Shown: positions 8,635 to 16,006 of the stretch, in pieces
How positions within the stretch are numbered: position 1 is the first letter of the stretch
Layout: every line of letters starts with the position of its first letter
Source: Serratia ficaria
GTDB taxonomy: Bacteria > Pseudomonadota > Gammaproteobacteria > Enterobacterales > Enterobacteriaceae
Reading direction: 5' to 3'
Assembly: GCF_900187015.1 (NCBI RefSeq)
Contig: NZ_LT906479.1
Coordinates: forward strand, 1,488,001 to 1,552,000
Length of the DNA stretch: 64,000 bases
Notes under the pieces: generated by a model
Told to the model about the DNA's origin: nothing
The model's database searches: none
The model's input: the letters and a program-made list of their open reading frames with translations, nothing else
Made by a program: the position numbers and the translations under genes

Positions 8635-8743
8635 GGCCGGTGTTGGTCAGCGAGTTGATGTACGCCATACCGGCCTTAATGCGCGAGGCCCACTCTTTGG
8701 CTGGTTCGATGTCGCCGCTGGTATGGCATACGCCGCCGGCAGA
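8633..8743 (-). pseudogene. Remnant of an NAD(P)-dependent aldehyde dehydrogenase
   Basis: Directly after the dld stop, one minus-strand frame reads GGVCHTSGDIEPAKEWASRI followed by KAGMAYINSLTNTGPG. This matches the ALDH block (S/T-D-I-x-R-A ... A-x-R-I/L-x-A/T-G-M-V-x-I-N) that normally precedes the PFGGxKxSGxGRE motif. The PFGG motif is absent: the match breaks at a 10-bp inverted repeat. No start codon or catalytic Cys/Glu region is present. It is most simply a scar of a deleted ALDH gene. The reading is by eye and about 37 codons long. Confidence 0.5.
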
Positions 8744-8745
8744 TG

Positions 8746-10455
8746 TTACCGGGCGTTGCCGGCCCAGCCTTTGCGCTTGCTGGTTTTGCCGAGGCCGGGG
8801 TTGAAGCTGTTGGTCGGGTCGGCGGCGCGGTAAAACGCCTGCAGATCCGGCTTGGCCTGGTACAGGTGGCCGACGTTATGCTCCGCCGGGTATTCGGCGC
8901 CGCGACGATCGAGTATTTCGAGCATTTTCTCTTTCAGCGCATGGCTGTCGACGCCTTTTTTCACCACGTAGTCCTGGTGGAACACGTGGCACATAAAGTG
9001 GCCGTAATACAGCTTGTGCACCAGCTGGCTGTCGATCTCCGGCGGCAGGGTTTCGAACCACTCGGTATCGTTGCGGCGCAGGGCGATGTCCAGCGCCAGG
9101 ATATCCTCCACCTTGTCGGCGTGCACCGCATGGTAGCGCACCGCCGCGCCGGCGGCGGCAAAGCGGTGCAGGAACGCCTTCTTGCCCTCGTCGGCGGTGC
9201 AGGCGAAGAAGGCGCCGTCAGCCTGCGAGAAGTAGCGGCTCAGATACTGCTGCGCCTCTTCCACCCCCGGCCCGGCCATCTTCAGCAGCAGGTGATGTTC
9301 GAAGCGCTCGCGGTATTCCTTCATGCGTTTGGGCAGGTGGCTGGGCGCAAAATGGCTCAGCCCCTGCATCAGCCGGTCGGTCAGGTTGTGCGGCAGCAGC
9401 GGCAGCTTGTTCAGGCTGGCGTCCATGCGCCCCTTCAGGGTAAAGAAGCGCGGCATCTGATCGGTGCCGAGCTTGTCGATCATCATAAAGGTGTCTTTGC
9501 CGTACACCTCGGCGATGTCGAATATATCGCGGTGCATGTACTCGCCGGCGACCGGCAGGTTCTCGAATTTGCTCAGCATATGGCGGCGCAGTTCGGTCAA
9601 TACCGCGGTGTCGTTGGTGCCGATATAAAACACCTGCTCCTTGCCTTCCTTTTCGAAGGTATCGAGCCGCACGGCAAACACCGCCAGCTTGCCGGCGCAG
9701 CCGGAGGCCTCAAACAGGCGGCGTTTGTCGGCGTTGAAGCGGGAAGGGGTGTCGGCATCGACGTCGCGCACCCGGCTGGCGTATTCGTTGTCGGAGGCGC
9801 GCAGCTCGCCGTGCTCGACGTCTTCCGGCCGATAGTCGCCTTTTTCCAGCCGGGTGAGGATCTCTTCCGGCGTATCGCCGAGCTTAATCCCCAGATGGTT
9901 CACCAGCCGCAGCTGGCCGTCTTCGCCCAGCTGGGCGTACAGCGCCATCTCGGTGTAGGCCGGGCCGCGTTTCACCAACGAACCGCCGGAGTTGTTGCAC
10001 ACGCCGCCGATCACCGAGGCGCCGATGCAGGAGGAGCCGATCACCGAATGCGGCTCGCGGCCGTAGGGTTTCAACAGCTTTTCCAGCCGATTCAGCGTGC
10101 TGCCGGGGAAGCCGACCACCTGTTTGCCGTCGTCCAGCACCTGGACGTGGTCGAGGCGCAGCGTGCTGACGATGACGATATCGCGGTCATAGTCGTTGCC
10201 GCTGGGCGTCGAACCCTCGGTCAGGCCGGTGTTGGCCGCCTGCATGATGACAATCTTGTCGGCGGCCACGCAGGCCTCCAGAATGCGCCACAGCTGCAGC
10301 AGGCGGGTGGGGAACACCACCGCCAGCGCCTGGCCTTCGCCGGAGCGGAATCCTTTACGGTAACGTTCGGTGCTGCGTTCGCCGGTCAGCAGCTGCGGGC
10401 CGCCGACGATGTCTTTGAGCTGGTTGAGAAACGCCTGGTTGCCTGACTGCGTCAT
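8746..10455 (-). CDS. dld: Quinone-dependent D-lactate dehydrogenase
   Basis: The 569-residue enzyme oxidises D-lactate to pyruvate at the inner membrane, passing electrons from FAD to quinones. It follows E. coli Dld closely: FAD-binding segment MQAANTGLTEGSTPSGNDYD near residue 85, SVIGSSCIGASVIGGVCNNS near 145, and a C-terminal membrane-binding and cap region with AEHNVGHLYQAKP. Residues near the end, NPGLGKTSKRK, are conserved. The start is ATG 10453-10455 with AGGGAGA upstream; a longer frame exists but lacks family support. The gene seems to be transcribed alone. Confidence 0.95.
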   Translation of the reverse strand: MTQSGNQAFLNQLKDIVGGPQLLTGERSTERYRKGFRSGEGQALAVVFPTRLLQLWRILEACVAADKIVIMQAANTGLTEGSTPSGNDYDRDIVIVSTLRLDHVQVLDDGKQVVGFPGSTLNRLEKLLKPYGREPHSVIGSSCIGASVIGGVCNNSGGSLVKRGPAYTEMALYAQLGEDGQLRLVNHLGIKLGDTPEEILTRLEKGDYRPEDVEHGELRASDNEYASRVRDVDADTPSRFNADKRRLFEASGCAGKLAVFAVRLDTFEKEGKEQVFYIGTNDTAVLTELRRHMLSKFENLPVAGEYMHRDIFDIAEVYGKDTFMMIDKLGTDQMPRFFTLKGRMDASLNKLPLLPHNLTDRLMQGLSHFAPSHLPKRMKEYRERFEHHLLLKMAGPGVEEAQQYLSRYFSQADGAFFACTADEGKKAFLHRFAAAGAAVRYHAVHADKVEDILALDIALRRNDTEWFETLPPEIDSQLVHKLYYGHFMCHVFHQDYVVKKGVDSHALKEKMLEILDRRGAEYPAEHNVGHLYQAKPDLQAFYRAADPTNSFNPGLGKTSKRKGWAGNAR

Positions 10456-10555
10456 GCCGATCTCCCTGTCATACCCGGGGTCTTGCACAGTGCGGCCCAC
10501 AGGGCGCTGGCCGCAATGCGCATGCCGCAGGCAATGCTAAATTAGTGGCTTATTA

Positions 10556-10566
10556 GCTTGTTAAGC
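10556..10566. repeat. Isolated GCTTGTTAAGC palindrome in the dld-map gap
   Basis: AGCTTGTTAAGCT lies between map and dld and differs by one base from the GCTTATTAAGC core repeated around the ParA gene at 22-23.3 kb. It overlaps a degenerate GCTTATTAGC copy. It may be a stray partition site or just a weak terminator stem. Confidence 0.3.
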
Positions 10567-10573
10567 TAGTGGT

Positions 10574-11368
10574 TTAATAACGTTCTGCATACCCGGCCCG
10601 GCGCTCTTCGTCGCGCAGCGTCAGAATTTCCACGCCGTCGGCGGTAACCGCCAGGGTGTGCTCCCATTGGGCGGACAGCTTCTTGTCGCGGGTGATCACC
10701 GTCCAGCCGTCTTTCTTCTGCTTGATGCGGCGGTCGCCCTGGTTGATCATCGGCTCGATGGTAAACACCATGCCTTCCTGCAGCGCCATGCCGGTGCCCG
10801 GTTGGCCGAAGTGCAGCACCGCCGGCTCTTCGTGCATGTCACGGCCGATGCCGTGGCCGCAGTATTCGCGCACGATGGCGTAGCCGGCCCGTTCGGCGTG
10901 CTGCTGAATGGCGTGGCCGATATCGCCCAGCGTCGCGCCCGGCTTCACCGCGCGGATGCCCTGCCACATCGATTCGTACACATTGTTCACCAGCCGCTTG
11001 GCCAGCGGCGTCACCTGGCCGATGCAGTACATCTTGCTGGAGTCGGCGATATAGCCGCCGTTTTCCAGCGTGATGTCGACGTTGACAATCATGCCCGAAC
11101 GCAGGATTTTGCTGACCGACGGAATGCCGTGACACACCACTTCGTCGATCGAGGTGTTCAGCACATAGGGAAAATCGTACTGTCCCTTGCTGGACGGGCG
11201 CGATTTCAGCTCATCAACGATGAACGCCTCGGCGCGGTCGTTGATTTCCATGGTCGAGATGCCTTCGACAATCACCTCATCGAGCATAGCAAACACCTTG
11301 GCCAACAGGGCGCCAGAGTGACGCATTTTGGCAATCTCTTCCGGCGTTTTGATCACAATCTCTTTCAC
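10574..11368 (-). CDS. map: Type I methionine aminopeptidase (paralogue linked to a ParD-like gene)
   Basis: The 264-residue protein is a pita-bread-fold metallopeptidase that removes the initiator Met from nascent proteins. It shows the metal ligands in VNVDITLENGGYIADSS (two Asp), CGHGIGRDMHEEP (His), FTIEPM (Glu) and WEHTLAVT (Glu). The housekeeping map normally sits next to rpsB and tsf, which are absent here, so this is likely a second copy. Its ATG overlaps by four bases the stop of the upstream ParD-like gene, so the pair is coupled. Confidence 0.9.
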   Translation of the reverse strand: MKEIVIKTPEEIAKMRHSGALLAKVFAMLDEVIVEGISTMEINDRAEAFIVDELKSRPSSKGQYDFPYVLNTSIDEVVCHGIPSVSKILRSGMIVNVDITLENGGYIADSSKMYCIGQVTPLAKRLVNNVYESMWQGIRAVKPGATLGDIGHAIQQHAERAGYAIVREYCGHGIGRDMHEEPAVLHFGQPGTGMALQEGMVFTIEPMINQGDRRIKQKKDGWTVITRDKKLSAQWEHTLAVTADGVEILTLRDEERRAGYAERY

Positions 11369-11568
11369 CCGACAATCTCCTTCAGCGTCAGCGCGTTATC
11401 TTTCATCATTTTTTTCACCAGTTGCGGGTAGGTCAGTTCCGGATGGAACTCGGCCAGCATGCCTATCTTGATCCAGTACTCCGCCTGCGCGTTGATCGAG
11501 CGCGTCATGGTCAGGCTGGCGAGGCGCAGATCGTCATGCAGCGCGTCTGAAATTTTTACGATGCCCAT
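11365..11568 (-). CDS. ParD-like small DNA-binding/antitoxin-like protein
   Basis: The 67-residue protein MGIVKISDALHDDLRLASLT... resembles the ParD-like family (DUF3423), predicted antitoxins of type II systems with an N-terminal beta strand and two helices. I start it at ATG 11566-11568, with GGAG upstream, not at the far upstream start of the open frame. No ParE-like toxin follows; instead the stop overlaps map in an ATGA junction. The gene could regulate map or be an antitoxin whose partner was replaced. The role is inferred. Confidence 0.75.
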   Translation of the reverse strand: MGIVKISDALHDDLRLASLTMTRSINAQAEYWIKIGMLAEFHPELTYPQLVKKMMKDNALTLKEIVG

Positions 11569-11737
11569 CGGCGGCTCCTGAAACGAACAATATACGAAGT
11601 GTATACGTTTTGGATGGTGAGGATGTGGCATTCCGTGGCGTAAGAAGATTCCTGGTGACAACGATTGCCGCCGCCGGGCAATGCGTTTATTGTGATAAAC
11701 GACTTTTTTGCCATGATTTTTCAGAAGGATTTTAGGC

Positions 11738-12841
11738 GTGACTAAACTACGTGTTGGGGTGATCTTCGGCGGTAAATCGGCTGAGCATGAGGTGTCGCTG
11801 CAGTCGGCCAAGAACATTGTGGATGCTATCGACAAAGAGAAGTTTGACGTCACGCTGTTGGGTATCGACAAACAGGGGCAATGGCACGTTAACGATGCCT
11901 CCAACTATCTGCTGAATGCGGAGGATCCGGCGCTGATCGCGCTGAACCGCTCGAATAAAAACGTGGCGCTGATCCCGGGCCAGGAAAAACAGCAGCTGAT
12001 CGAAGCCGGCAGCGCCGGCCCGCTGGGCCAGCTCGATGTGATATTCCCGATCGTGCACGGTACGCTGGGTGAGGACGGCTCGTTGCAGGGCCTGCTGCGG
12101 ATGGCCAACATGCCGTTCGTCGGCGCCGGGGTGCTGGGGTCGGCGGTGAGCATGGACAAGGACGTGACCAAGCGCCTGCTGCGCGACGCCGGGCTGGCGG
12201 TGGCGCCGTTCGTCACCCTGACGCGCGCCAACCGCGGCAAGTTCAGCTTTGAACAGCTGAGCGAGCGTTTGGGCCTGCCGCTGTTTATCAAACCGGCCAA
12301 TCAGGGCTCCTCGGTGGGCGTCAGCAAGGTGCAGGATCGCGCCGGCTTTGATGCGGCGGTGGCGCTGGCGTTCGGCTTCGACCATAAGGTGCTGGTGGAG
12401 TCGGCGATCGTCGGCCGCGAGATCGAGTGTGCGGTGCTGGGCAACGACGAACCGCAGGCCAGCCTGTGCGGCGAGATTGTGTTGAGCGACGCTTTCTATT
12501 CTTACGACACCAAATACATCAACGAGCAGGGCGCTCAGGTGGTGGTGCCGGCGGCCATCGAACCGGAAGTGAGCGATAAAATTCGCGAGGTGGCGCTGAA
12601 AGCGTTCCGGGCGCTGGAGTGTTTCGGCCTGGCGCGGGTCGACGTATTCCTGACGCCGGACAACAACGTGGTGATTAACGAAATCAACACGCTGCCGGGT
12701 TTCACCAACATCAGCATGTATCCCAAGCTGTGGGCCGCCAGCGGCATCGGCTACGGCGAACTGATCACCCGTCTGATCGAGCTGGCGCTGGAGCGTCATC
12801 AGCAAGATCGCGCGCTGCACAGCTCGGTGTTCGAACGCTAA
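11738..12841 (+). CDS. ddlA: D-alanine--D-alanine ligase A
   Basis: The 367-residue cytoplasmic ATP-grasp enzyme joins two D-Ala molecules for peptidoglycan precursor synthesis. Conserved blocks are [20 protein letters not shown] near the N-terminus, [29 protein letters not shown] in the ATP-grasp domain and [19 protein letters not shown] at the Mg-binding site. The length and pattern fit DdlA rather than the shorter DdlB of the mra/fts cluster. The start is GTG at 11738, preceded by GAAGGAT. It is divergent from the ParD-like/map pair. Confidence 0.95.
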   Translation: MTKLRVGVIFGGKSAEHEVSLQSAKNIVDAIDKEKFDVTLLGIDKQGQWHVNDASNYLLNAEDPALIALNRSNKNVALIPGQEKQQLIEAGSAGPLGQLDVIFPIVHGTLGEDGSLQGLLRMANMPFVGAGVLGSAVSMDKDVTKRLLRDAGLAVAPFVTLTRANRGKFSFEQLSERLGLPLFIKPANQGSSVGVSKVQDRAGFDAAVALAFGFDHKVLVESAIVGREIECAVLGNDEPQASLCGEIVLSDAFYSYDTKYINEQGAQVVVPAAIEPEVSDKIREVALKAFRALECFGLARVDVFLTPDNNVVINEINTLPGFTNISMYPKLWAASGIGYGELITRLIELALERHQQDRALHSSVFER

Positions 12842-12874
12842 AAGCATCAGGGGCGGAAATTCCACCCCGGTGCT

Positions 12875-13654
12875 TTATTTCACCGCCACGTCTATATCGC
12901 CAAAATACTTCTTCGACAGCGCGGCGACCGTGCCTTGCTGCTTCACCTTGGCGATCGCCTCATTCAGCTTTTTCTGCAGCGCCGCATCGTCTTTGCGCAG
13001 GCCGAAGGCGATGCCTTCGCCGAGGATCTTGTCGTCGCTGACCGCGTCGCCGACAAAGGCGAAGCCCTTGCCGTCCGGCTGCGACAGGAAGCCGCTTTGG
13101 CCCGACGGCGCCATCACCAGCGTGGCGTCGAGGCGCCCGGCGGCCAGATCGAGATAAACCTGGTTCTGGTCCTGATAAGAGACCACGTCCACGCCCTGCG
13201 GCGCCCAGTGCGCCTTGGCGTAAATCTCCTGAATCGAGCCCTGCAGCACGCCGACGCGTTTGCCCGCCAGCGATTTGGCGTCCGGCAGCAAGCCGCTGTC
13301 GGCCCTGGCGATCAGCCGGTTCGGCACCTGGTAGATTGAATCGGTAAAGGCGATCGCCCGGCGACGCTGGTCGGTGACGTTCATCGCCGAATTGATGGCG
13401 TCAAACTTGCGCGCCTGCAGCGCCGGGATCAGGCTGTCGAACGAGGTTTCCACCCAGCTGCATTTCAACTGGGCGGCGGCGCATACCGCGTTGCCCAGAT
13501 CGATATCGAAGCCCTCCAGCTTGCCGCTGGCGGATTTGGATTCAAACGGCGGGTACAACGCCTCCAGGCCGAAGCGCAGGGTGTTTTCCGCCGCCGGCGC
13601 GGAGCCGGCGGCCAGCAGGCATCCCGCGGCGATCAGCGTTTTCAGTGCTTTCAT
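12875..13654 (-). CDS. Periplasmic amino-acid-binding protein, family 3 (Lys/Arg/Orn type)
   Basis: The 259-residue precursor has a signal peptide (MKALKTLIAAGCLLAAGSAP, cleaved near APA-AE) and a family 3 binding fold. LRFGLEALYPPFESKSASG and LEGFDIDLGNAVCAAAQLKC, with two cysteines in the usual HisJ/ArgT spacing, point to basic amino acids. It lies just downstream of the aminotransferase gene on the same strand (33 bp gap), with no transporter permease or ATPase nearby. It would need to share a transporter encoded elsewhere. The ligand is inferred. Confidence 0.85.
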   Translation of the reverse strand: MKALKTLIAAGCLLAAGSAPAAENTLRFGLEALYPPFESKSASGKLEGFDIDLGNAVCAAAQLKCSWVETSFDSLIPALQARKFDAINSAMNVTDQRRRAIAFTDSIYQVPNRLIARADSGLLPDAKSLAGKRVGVLQGSIQEIYAKAHWAPQGVDVVSYQDQNQVYLDLAAGRLDATLVMAPSGQSGFLSQPDGKGFAFVGDAVSDDKILGEGIAFGLRKDDAALQKKLNEAIAKVKQQGTVAALSKKYFGDIDVAVK

Positions 13655-13687
13655 AGTCAGTGCCCCTTTCCCATGGTCAAACAAAAA

Positions 13688-14842
13688 TTACACCTGGCTC
13701 AGACGACGCGCGCCTTCCCGCAGGGTCTCGTTATCTTTTGCAAAACTCAGCCGGATGATGCCGGTGTCGGTGCCGTCGCTGTAGAACGCCGACAGCGGGA
13801 TAGTCGCGACCTTGGCCTGGCGAATTAAACGCACGGCGAAATCGTTGTCGCTTTCGTCGCTGAAACCGCTAAAGCGGGCCAGCATAAAGAAGCTGCCACG
13901 GCTGGGCAGCAATTCAAAGCGCGAATTTTGCAGCGCGCCGGCCAGCAGATCGCGTTTTTGCCGGTAAAACTCGGCCAGCCCCAGATAGCTTTGCGGGTTG
14001 TCCAGCGCCGCGGCGAAGGCGTACTGCATCGGCGTATCGGCGGAGAACACCATGAACTGGTGCACCTTGCGGATCTCGTCCATCAGCGCCGCCGGCGCCA
14101 TGCAGTAACCGACGCGCCAGCCGGTGACGTGATAGGTCTTGCCGAACGACGACACGATCACGCTGCGTTCGGCCAGCTGCGGATGACGCGCCATGCTGTG
14201 GTGGATATCGCCGTCGAACACCACGTGTTCGTATACTTCATCGGACAAAATCACGATGTCGGTATTGCGGGTCAGCGCGGTCAGGCGGGCGATGTCGTGC
14301 TCGTCGAACACGCTGCCGGTCGGGTTGTGCGGGCTGTTGACGATGATCATCCGCGTCCTGGCGTTGATGGCGGCGGCGACCTCGTCCCAGTCGATGTGCA
14401 GATCCTGCAGCGACAGCTTGATGGCCACCGGCGTAGCGCCCTGCAGCCGGACAATCGGCGCGTAGCTGTCGAACGCCGGCTCGAAGTAGATCACCTCGTC
14501 GCCCGGGTGCACCAGCGCGCTGATTGCCGAGTACAATCCTTCGCTGGCGCTGGCGATGACCGTGATTTCTTCGTCGGCATCGTAGCGGGCGCCATACAAT
14601 GTTTCGACTTTAGCCGCCAGCGCAGCGCGCAACGCCGCCACGCCGCTCATCGGGGCATATTGGTTATGACCTGCACGCATGGCTTGCGCCACCGCCTCGA
14701 CCAGCTGCGGTTCACAGGCGAAATTGGGCGCGCCCTGCGACAGGTTCAGGGCCTGGTGTTCGGCGCTGAGCTGGCCGATCACGGTGAAAATGGTGGTGCC
14801 GACGTCCGGCAGCTTTGAGCGATGTGAGCAGGCGCTCTGCAT
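13688..14842 (-). CDS. ybdL: Class I PLP-dependent aminotransferase (YbdL-like methionine aminotransferase)
   Basis: The 384-residue protein is a fold-type I aminotransferase. The PLP lysine is in SSFGKTYHVTGWRVGY, the Asn/Asp/Tyr set is in IVNSPHNPTGSVF and ILSDEVYEHVVFD, and the C-terminal Arg is in GIIRLSFAKD. The start region DVGTTIFTVIGQLSAEHQAL resembles E. coli YbdL, which prefers methionine, histidine and phenylalanine as amino donors. The downstream binding-protein gene is probably cotranscribed. A LysR gene lies divergently at 14962 and may regulate it. Confidence 0.85.
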   Translation of the reverse strand: MQSACSHRSKLPDVGTTIFTVIGQLSAEHQALNLSQGAPNFACEPQLVEAVAQAMRAGHNQYAPMSGVAALRAALAAKVETLYGARYDADEEITVIASASEGLYSAISALVHPGDEVIYFEPAFDSYAPIVRLQGATPVAIKLSLQDLHIDWDEVAAAINARTRMIIVNSPHNPTGSVFDEHDIARLTALTRNTDIVILSDEVYEHVVFDGDIHHSMARHPQLAERSVIVSSFGKTYHVTGWRVGYCMAPAALMDEIRKVHQFMVFSADTPMQYAFAAALDNPQSYLGLAEFYRQKRDLLAGALQNSRFELLPSRGSFFMLARFSGFSDESDNDFAVRLIRQAKVATIPLSAFYSDGTDTGIIRLSFAKDNETLREGARRLSQV

Positions 14843-14961
14843 GATGGGCTCCAGGCAAGGAAGGGAAGTATCGAACGATTAGGCATCAGGCCGGATAGGC
14901 GGACAAGGGAAAGTTTGTCATACTAGCCATGCATTCAAATCATACCTAATCGAGGCCCGCC

Positions 14962-15891
14962 ATGCCGATGACGCTGCCGTCGCTCGACGTGTTGAAAACC
15001 TTCGTTGCGGTGGCGCAACGCCTCAACTTTACCCATGCCGCCCAGGCGCTGCACCTGACGCAGGGGGCGGTCAGCCGCCAGATCCTCGGGCTGGAGCAGC
15101 GGTTGGGTTATCCGCTGTTCATCCGCCGGGCGCGCGGCCTGACGCTGACGCCGCAGGGCGCCATGCTGTTGGCGCCGGTGCAGCAGGCGCTGGGCCAGTT
15201 GGACGAAGCGCTGGAGCGCGTCGGGGCGCAGCCGGGCACGCTGCGCATCAAGTGCCCGACCTGCGCCATGCGCTGGGTGCTGCCGCGCATCATCCGGCTG
15301 CAGAACGAACGGCCGGAAATGCACATCGAGCTGACCGCATCGGTGTCGCACGGGCTGGACTTCGGCGCGGAGCATTTCGACGCCGCGGTGGCGTTCGGCC
15401 GGCCGCCGGGCAAAAAGCTGACGGCGCATCATCTGTTCGACGAAATTCTCACCCCGGTCTGCACGCCGTCTTATCTGCCGGATTTGTCGCGCCCGCCGCT
15501 GCCCGCCGATCTGGCGGACAAAACCCTGCTGCACCCGACGCGCGATCGGCGCGACTGGCTGATGTGGCTGAAGGCGGCGGGGAGCGACGCGCTGCCCTCC
15601 GGCAAGGCGCAGCACTTCGATACGCTGGATCTGGCGATGAGCGCCGCCCTGCAGGGGTTCGGCATCGCCATCGGCGATCTGTGCCTGCTGGAAGAAGACA
15701 TCCAGGCGCAGCGTATCGTCACGCCGTTCCCGCTCAGCGTGGTCAGCGGCGCGGCCTATTATTTGGTCTATCCTGAACGGGCGGTGCTGCCGCCGACATT
15801 AGCCGCGCTGGTGAGTTTCCTCGGCGACGAGGCGGCCAACAGCCGCGCCTGGCAGCGAAAAACCCTTTCCGTCGCCTGTAATGCTTTGTAA
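14962..15891 (+). CDS. LysR-family regulator (GcvA-like)
   Basis: The 309-residue protein has a canonical LysR HTH (residues about 8-66: LKTFVAVAQRLNFTHAA, GAVSRQILGLEQRLG) and a GcvA-type effector domain starting IKCPTCAMRWVLPRIIRLQ. The gene is divergent from ybdL across about 120 bp, which contains an AT-rich stretch suited to LysR binding. The start may be at 14962 or six bases downstream. The effector is unknown; amino-acid-related control of ybdL and the binding protein is a reasonable inference. Confidence 0.87.
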   Translation: MPMTLPSLDVLKTFVAVAQRLNFTHAAQALHLTQGAVSRQILGLEQRLGYPLFIRRARGLTLTPQGAMLLAPVQQALGQLDEALERVGAQPGTLRIKCPTCAMRWVLPRIIRLQNERPEMHIELTASVSHGLDFGAEHFDAAVAFGRPPGKKLTAHHLFDEILTPVCTPSYLPDLSRPPLPADLADKTLLHPTRDRRDWLMWLKAAGSDALPSGKAQHFDTLDLAMSAALQGFGIAIGDLCLLEEDIQAQRIVTPFPLSVVSGAAYYLVYPERAVLPPTLAALVSFLGDEAANSRAWQRKTLSVACNAL

Positions 15892-16006
15892 ATATTAACG
15901 ATACGAATTCCCTTTGCGATGAAACAGAGTGTGGCAAACTGTTTCTTCACTTTGATTAATCATCCTGCGGCCTTCTGCGGCGGGAACACGCCTGAGATAA
16001 AACAAC

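Noticed and set aside
8532..8804. 90-codon plus-strand ORF over the dld 3' end
   Set aside because: It runs across the ALDH remnant and into dld on the opposite strand; no homology or upstream signal.
8743..10446. 567-codon plus-strand open frame opposite dld
   Set aside because: It is exactly antisense to a clearly conserved enzyme; its composition (His/Gln/Ala/Val-rich) is typical of a high-GC mirror frame.
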